From positions 142,921 to 206,920 of the forward strand of contig NW_027192196.1 of NCBI RefSeq assembly GCF_041956535.1: a stretch of 64,000 nt of DNA, in the 5' to 3' direction. Of the stretch, positions 57,786 to 64,000 are shown piece after piece. This DNA comes from Calcarisporiella thermophila CBS 279.70. Taxonomy: Eukaryota; Calcarisporiellomycota. A program made the position numbers and the translations under genes. Numbering within the stretch: position 1 is the first letter of the stretch; each line of letters opens with the position of its first letter. The notes under the pieces were generated by a model. That model had not been told where the DNA came from. It saw only the letters and a list, made by a program, of their open reading frames with translations, and made no database searches.

Positions 57786-59010
57786 CTAACAGTTGAAATA
57801 AAGTCCAGGATATCGTTCCGCATCCGCGGGATGCATTACGGGGTGCACGTGCTGAAATACGGGGGGATGCTGTTGCGGGAAGCTGGTGAGCAGCAGATTG
57901 CCGGCCGGCGGGTGCGAGGGAGGCGTGTGCAAATAGGCGGGGGCGTGTTCGTACCCCTGGGCGTCATGCACAAGGGCCGGGTGGCTGCCCCTCATCACCC
58001 TGAGGACGCCGGGATGGGGATGGCCGGGGTGCTGATGCCCGCTGCCGTTCACGTACACCCCCGGCGGCGGCCGAGCATTCCCGGGCGGCCCGGCCTGGCC
58101 GCCTCCCTGCGGGATCGCCGGGTGAGTTTCCCGGATGTTGGAGGCTTGGGGTTGGGGGTGCGGCTGGAGAGGGGGCTGAGGTTGGAGGTGCGGGTGCGGG
58201 TGCGGGTGCGGGTGCGGGTGGGGGCGGGGTTGCGACTGGGGGGGCGGCTGCGAGGAGCCGATGGAGATTCCCGGCTGCGAGTGCGGATGCTGGAGGTGCG
58301 GCGGTTGCAATGATGGGTGGTGAATGGGATAGGGGGGCATGGGCCCATGCATCCAAGGCGGATAGTATGGGGAGAAGGCCTGGGACATGACGATGCTGGG
58401 GGGCTCGCACGAGGCGGCAAAGGGAGAATGGGGGATGGGGTAGGGCGGCGCAGGCACCGCCTCCAGGGGGTATCCTATGGATGTCGGCAGCGGCGTGAGG
58501 GGGACTGCGTCGCTGTGCTGGATCAGCTTTGGGCTCGACTGCTTGGGGATGCTTGTGCGTAGCCCTAGGGGAGGGGAGAAGAGGTTGGAATCACAATCTC
58601 GAACCGAATCCATGCTTGGGCCTAGCTTACGTTTATCCTCGCGCTGCCGCCGGGCCACCGTCTTCTTGCGCTCCTTCCGCGGCGAGTTTACGCACGTGTC
58701 GGAGAGCCCCAGCCGGATGCACCGCTGGCACGGCCTGCCCTCATCGCACTTCTTGCAGGCCTTCTGGCAATGCACTAGCAAACCAAACCGCACATTGAAT
58801 CCTCGTAAATCAAAAATCACATCACGGGGGGACCTTACCGCATGCATTCTTCACCTGCTGCCGCTTGGGCTTGGCGGGGATGCCATTGAGGGGGCTGAGG
58901 ATGGATTGCTCATGCGCGGGTGACAGCGAGGGCTGCGATTGCGGGGAATGCGGCAGCATGTGGGGGGGAATGTCGTGAGGGGGATGGCGGGGGAATGGAT
59001 TGGCGGACAT
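57786..59010 (-). CDS. Zn2Cys6 (binuclear cluster) transcription factor
   Basis: Two exons on the minus strand, 59010-58839 and 58774-57786; 386 residues. A Pro/His-rich N-terminus (MSANPFPRHPPHDIPPHMLP) leads to the zinc cluster KNACVHCQKACKKCDEGRPC and QRCIRLGLSDTC, formed across the splice junction, followed by the basic linker SPRKERKKTVARR. The six cysteines fit C-x2-C-x6-C-x5-C-x2-C-x8-C. The rest is Pro/His/Gln-rich with an (His-Pro)n tract at about 58185-58225 and probably acts in transcriptional activation. No fungal-specific middle homology domain is visible. The target genes are unknown. The frame is open upstream of 59010 but without an ATG. Confidence 0.88.
58186..58222. repeat. 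GTGCGG microsatellite inside the Zn2Cys6 gene
   Basis: Tandem GTGCGG-type hexamers on the plus strand encode alternating His-Pro on the minus strand. Copy number is likely to vary between strains. Confidence 0.7.
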
Positions 59011-60141
59011 GGTGCGGGGGGAGGGGAGAGGGCGCGGGGCGGCGAAGGGCAAAGTCGGCTGAATCGCGGGATGGGGGGGATTGGAGACGCTTGCCGTGGG
59101 TTAGTCAGTGGCCGCGCTGAGGAAGAGACTAGAGAAAGGCTACGGAAGATAGTGTGAAGGGGCGTGTGAGTACAATAAATGGTGGGCCAACCGAAGCGTG
59201 TTGTTTTTTATGTAAGCGGACAAAACGTAGACTTCGACCGAAGTTAGTTCAAGCCCCGGACAACCTTAACCTTAATTTGCGCAATCGCGCAATGGGTTAA
59301 TCAGAAAGCGGCAAAATGTGAGCTGGAGGGGGGAGAACGGCGCCGGGCTGATCGAGTCAAGGCTCGATCGAGCTGGAGCCGGTTGCGCAGGCCCTCGCCC
59401 GCGCTTCGGCTGAGGCCCTGGGCCAACACCGCGGCCTGCAGGGTTCCGCAGCCGCACAAGGTTGGGCAATCCGCCGTCAGCCTTCCCCTCTTAAGCCCGC
59501 CCTCGCCATTTTCAAGCTGTCAAGCGCTGTTAGGTTGTGTAAGTTTCGCAGCGTCTGAAAGGCCAGAAACTGCGTGCTCGCCAACTCTACGAGCCACACC
59601 CTTTTTTTCCACCTTTTCCTGTTTCTTTGCGCTTTAGTCATCATCCGCGCCAGAGTGGGCCTCCATTCCCCAGCTGGGGATTACGCTTGCATGGAGCGAT
59701 GCTCCATGGCAACCGCATGACGGGAGGCATTGTGTTTTCTGGACACGTTCGCCTTTCTGTGAGGTGTCTTTTTTATCCCCCCAAGCGGGCTCCCCTCCCT
59801 CGCCATTCTCGGCGGGTCATCCTTTATTCTTCTCATGGCAAACTGGGATATGACGGGAAGGGGCAAGCGTGCGCGAAAAATCGGGGAGGCCTTTTTCCGT
59901 TATGCGTCATCTTGTGTAGTTGTGACTGCGGATTTTTGTTTTCACTTCGAATTCGTCGGACTCTCCTCATTCTCACGATAGATAAACATAGGTGAAGCAG
60001 AGGGGGACGACGAACCACCATTCCACTGACACGTCCAAAAAGTAACCCAATTCTTCTTGTGGCGGTTGTCCATTCTGTGTACTTTCTTTTCTGAGCCCGC
60101 ATGTCTCTAGAATTATAGATATCCCATTCCGTTACTTGACG
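59011..60141. promoter_or_regulatory. GC-rich divergent intergenic region, Zn2Cys6 regulator and CLU1
   Basis: About 1.1 kb between two divergent start codons, CpG-rich around 59330-59450. It must carry both promoters. Open frames within it (for example 59627-59995) lack supporting features. Confidence 0.45.
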
Positions 60142-63100
60142 ATGCCTTCTCCTGTCGACGATCAAGTCTTAGCATCCGCGCCGGCGGCGGCGGAACAAGC
60201 GGCATCGGAACAGAGCCCCGCGCAGAATGGCGAGGCTGCATCCCAGGAACCCGTGGCCGTCGAGCCCCAGTTCCAGCTGACGATCAAACTTCCCCGCAAT
60301 TCCGGCAAGATTCAAGTGATTGTACGTGTGCCCCCCCCCCCCTCCTCCGGATTCCGGTGGAGTCAACGCTCCCCCCCCCCCCCATTGAGGCATGGACTAA
60401 TCTCTGGTTTGGACAGGTGAGCCCGCATGAGATTATCCACGAGGTACGACAGCTCGTGATGGAATCGCCCGAGGCCTTCATGTACTCTTGCTTCTATCTC
60501 GCATTCGAGGGCAAGCGCCTGAATGACTTTATCGAGCTAGGCGATGTGGAGGGCCTGACTCCCGAGAGTGAATTGGATCTGATCGAGGGTACATTTTGGA
60601 CGTTCACAGTGTTGCAAGGTGGCCCATGCTCTAATGCGTGTCTGCTCCATTGTGTCTTTAGATCTCTACACAGAGCGCGAGGCTCGTATCCACGTCAATC
60701 GCTTGCGTGATGTGCTCTCTGGCCCCGTCAAGAACACCCCCAGCTCGCTAGGTGTGCACTCTGGCGTGTCTTTTCTTGGGACAATCACAAGTGCCGCTGC
60801 TGACGACGCCACCGAAGAGAAGCCTCCCAGCGAGGGAAAGCCCGGCAAGCCGACGGCATTCGCAGACTACCAATTCGACGCGGCTCCCTCGCTGTCAAGA
60901 TTTGTGCCCGAAGGGTTTGAGCATCGTCCTGTGACATGCCTGAGAAGCTTGGCCGTCTCGGGGTGGAACCCGCCTCCTCACCCTCGTCGCCTCCGTGGTA
61001 CGTGCACTTGAGTCTCTTGGTCCAGAGCCAGTGGAAGCACCCATGGCCTTCCTTGCTGTGCTGTTTCTGACACTTCGCTTCCCCTTTAGGTGATTTAATG
61101 TATCTATCGGTGGTCACCCTGGAAGGCGAAAATCTCCAGATCACCTCCTCCGCTCACGGCTTCTTCGTGAACCGTTCCTCCCGCACACAATTCGACCCGA
61201 ACCCCCGCAAACCCACCCCCCCTACCCACTCCCTCATCACCCTCTTGCAAGAAATCTCCCCTCAATTCGCCTCCCAATTCCGTAAACTCCAAGACATGAT
61301 CGGCCGCTCGCAGATCCACGAGGCCCTGCCCATCCCGTACCCCGCGAACTCCTGGCTCGTCAAGTCATGGCCCCATACCTACGATGCTGGGCGGCCAGCA
61401 GAGGCCTATCTGGTGTTCGGCGTGGAGTCCGCCGATTCGCTCCGGGACTGGAACGATGAGCTACAGACGCACCGCGAACTCCCCCGCAACACCCTCCAGG
61501 AGCGCGTCTTGCGCGACCGAATGCTGCACAAGGTGCACGCCGATTTCGGCGAGGCCGCGGTCAAGGGCTCCCTTGGGGTGGTCCACGGGGAGATCATCCC
61601 GCTGAATCCCCTTGAGCCGCGTCCCTGTCACATGTATGTACACAATAGCATTTTCTACAGCAAAGCAATGGACGCCCGCGGCATCTATGAAAGCTTGGGC
61701 GGCGATGAGGCCGCACACGTCGCGGCCGGCAAGGATCTTGCCGGGGTGCGCGGCATCAATCAGGCGGACGTCCCTGGCCTGTGCACCCTCGGCCAGGTGA
61801 TCGTGGACTACAAGGGCGAGCGGATTGTCGCCCAGAGTATCGTGCCGGGCATCTTCCGCCAGCAGGAGGAGAGCACCGTGGTGTACGGGAGTGTGGAGGG
61901 GGGAGACGTGGTGTCCGACCCGGCCTTCCACGAGCTGGTGGGCAAAGTGGCTCGACAGCTGCGACTGGCCGAACACGCGGTCGGAGACGTACGCCTCTAC
62001 ACCTCCCATGACGTGAAGGGGCTGTTGGGCGCGGATGGGCGGAAATACTTGCTCGACCTGTGCCGCATGTGCCCGGTGGACATCGAGTTCCTGGAAGAGG
62101 TGGACAATAAGGCCAAGGGCGAGAATGGGGACGCTAAAGAGGATGGAAACGAGGGCGACAAGAAGGAGAAGATTCCTTACCCTCACAGGCTTACCTTCCT
62201 GCGACCCGAGCTGTTGGAGCTCTTCTGGGAGCACCGCCTGCGAGCCTGGGTCAAGGAAAAGGCCTTGGCCAAGCAAAAGGTAGGCGTTACTCTCCTCCAC
62301 CGTTTTATGGGCAGATTTAAGAATAGAGTCGTTGAATGGGGTCTACATTTCTTCTAGGAGGCAAAGGCCGAGTCTGAGGACCAGAGCAACCAGGGCGAAA
62401 AGGAGGCACCGCAGGAGAAGCCTGAGGATTCCGCCAGCGAGCAGCAGCCGGGTGACGGAAAGGAGGAGAAGGAGCAAGCCGAGGGCCGAGAAGCGGAGGG
62501 CGACGACAAGGCCAACGACGTCGAAGAAATCGATACCTCCGAGTTTGACCTCAGCTTCAACCCTGATGCATTCCTCCCCTATGCCCACAAAGAGAGCAGC
62601 CATGATGAGGAGACGCGCCAGCAAGAAGAGGTCGTGCGCCAGGCTTCTCGGTTCTTGCGTGAGACCATCATCCCGGGCATTATTGTTGATTTCGCGTCCC
62701 ATGTGGTCTCTCCCCTGGATGGAAGCCAGCTCACCCGGACGCTCCATCGCCGGGGCATTAACATCCGCTACCTCGGAAGGATCGCATCGCTGGCGGAGAG
62801 CGTGAAAGAGCATCGCTTGGACTACATCGTGGAGCTTCTGGTCCACGAGATGATCATCCGCGCCTGCAAGCGGATCATCCGCAAACTGTTGCGCGACGTG
62901 CCGACCACCGAGACCGCCCACTGCGTGGCCCACTTTTTCAACTGCTTGGTTGGTACCGGCTACAACCCCACCCCTGCTCCCCCCACCGCCTCCTCCTTCG
63001 ACTACGCACAACTCACCCCGGCCGCTCTCCAAGAGGAGATCCGCTTCGAGGTGCAGCGCCGCTTCCGGTACTCTCTGCCCGCCGACTTCATGGCGCGGGT

Positions 63101-64000
63101 GCGCAAGGTCCCCTTGCTGAGAGAGGTCTGCTTGCGAGTTGGCGTGCAGCTCGAAGCCCGCGACTACTGCTTCGAGCCGGTGCAGCACGAATCCGACGAA
63201 GACGCCGCCCCCGTTGCCCCTGAGTCTGGCCGCAATGGTCACAAAAAGGGCAAGAAGGCGCCGGCCGAGAAGAAAACCAAGCGGCCGCGCGTGACCACCT
63301 TCCTCCCCGAGGACGTGGTCGCATTGGTTCCCGTGGTCAAGGACTCCTCTCCCCGCAGCCAGTTTGCGGAGGAGTCCTTCGAGACGGGACGGCTCGCCCT
63401 CGCCCAAGGCCAACGCCAGCTGGGTGTGGAGCTGCTGCACGAGTCCTTGGCGCTGCACGAGCAGTGCTACGGGTTTGTGCACCCGGAGACGGCCCGGTGC
63501 TATGGATCCCTGGCGATGATCTACTACCAGTCGGAGGAGCGCGAGCTTGCCCTCGAGCTGCAGCGCAAGTCCGTCGTGGTTCTTGAGCGCACCTGTGGCG
63601 TCGACGCCCCCGAGACGATCCACGCCTACCTGAATCTCTCGCTCTTCGAGCACGCCGCCGGTAGAACCCGCCTGGCCCTACGTTACCTGAGACACGCCAT
63701 GAAGTACTGGGAGATCGTTTACGGAAGCGGGCACCCCGACTCCGCCACCGCCGACAATAACGTGGCGGTGATGCTCCAGCACCTCCGCGAGTTCACACTC
63801 AGCTGCCGCTTCTTTGAGCGCGCCTGTGCCGTCCAAGAGTCCATCTTCGGTAAGGACCACGTCCTCACCGCATCCGGCAACCACTTGCTTGCCAAATCGT
63901 ATGCCCTCACCGGCGATTTCAAGAAAGCGCTGGCGGTGGAGAAGCAGGCGTACAACATCTTCAAGGAGCGGCTCGGCGACGAGGATCCCCGCACCCGGGA
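60142..64000 (+). CDS. CLU1: Clustered mitochondria protein CLU1/CluA (3' end outside window)
   Basis: Five exons are visible: 60142-60321, 60417-60588, 60662-60997, 61090-62279 and 62358-64000, still open at the window end; about 1173 residues so far. The N-terminal ubiquitin-like CLU-N part reads PHEIIHEVRQLVMESPEAFM and LNDFIELGDVEGLTPESELD. The CLU domain contains SLGVVHGEIIPLNPLEP, MDARGIYESLGGDEAAHVAA and TSHDVKGLLGADGRKYLLDL. TPR repeats begin near 63400 (GVELLHESLALHEQCYGFVH, YQSEERELALELQRKSVVVL). CLU proteins bind mRNAs for mitochondrial proteins and keep mitochondria dispersed. The start ATG at 60142 is chosen because the in-frame codon upstream is TTG. Confidence 0.92.

Noticed and set aside
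61461-62300. 279-residue minus-strand open frame
   Set aside because: Shadow of the CLU1 exon on the other strand; its sequence resembles no family.
62343-63653. 436-residue open frame on the minus strand
   Set aside because: It lies antisense to the TPR/CLU coding exon of CLU1. GC-rich codons of the real gene leave the opposite strand free of stops; no motif or splice signal supports it.

Overview
This window looks like nuclear DNA of a filamentous fungus, most plausibly an early-diverging Mucoromycota lineage such as Endogonales or a Glomeromycotina relative. The evidence is: short GT-AG introns (about 55-95 nt) in nearly every housekeeping gene; fungal families (Zn2Cys6 regulator, Rho3-type GTPase, DUF4436 membrane protein, Hep1/Zim17, Tim22, CLU); DIRS-type tyrosine-recombinase retroelements and a Tc1 element; expanded ribonuclease-inhibitor-like LRR genes; and a bacterial-type Uma2 nuclease carrying a spliceosomal intron. 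The lineage is an inference; the fungal assignment is firm.

The left part (1-24.5 kb) is AT-rich, gene-poor and duplicated. Four large intronless LRR genes or remnants (4-1596, 4035-4586, 8795-10335, 17019-19460) plus one with a damaged 5' end (19905-21210) alternate with two nearly identical SnoaL/NmrA-like oxidoreductase genes (5941-7254 and 22336-23649). Two dead DIRS-type elements sit among them (about 1710-4034 and 10490-15100). The second is split by a 1.6-kb Tc1 element with intact terminal inverted repeats and a TA duplication. A run of N (15239-15809) lies beside an unusual inverted-repeat structure at the DIRS 3' end.

The right part (24.7-64 kb) is gene-dense core genome, becoming GC-rich after about 57 kb. 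In order it holds: a small secreted Cys protein; a GABA-B-type family C receptor with a C-terminal PH-like domain; a truncated Uma2 copy; EXO84 (10 exons, minus); tRNA-Arg(ACG); Hep1/Zim17; a Rho3-like GTPase (minus); an F-box/WD40 protein; a RhoGAP (minus); SMC2 (16 exons); a small thioesterase (minus); a CaMKK-type kinase; a DUF4436 protein; Tim22 (minus); an intact Uma2-C2H2 gene (minus); a Zn2Cys6 regulator (minus); and the start of CLU1, which runs off the end.

EXO84, the Rho3-like GTPase and the RhoGAP share a theme of polarised secretion. Hep1/Zim17, Tim22 and CLU1 serve mitochondrial import, folding and positioning. Exon models were built by hand; each complete multi-exon model sums to a multiple of three and keeps family motifs across every junction, but none is supported by transcript data here.
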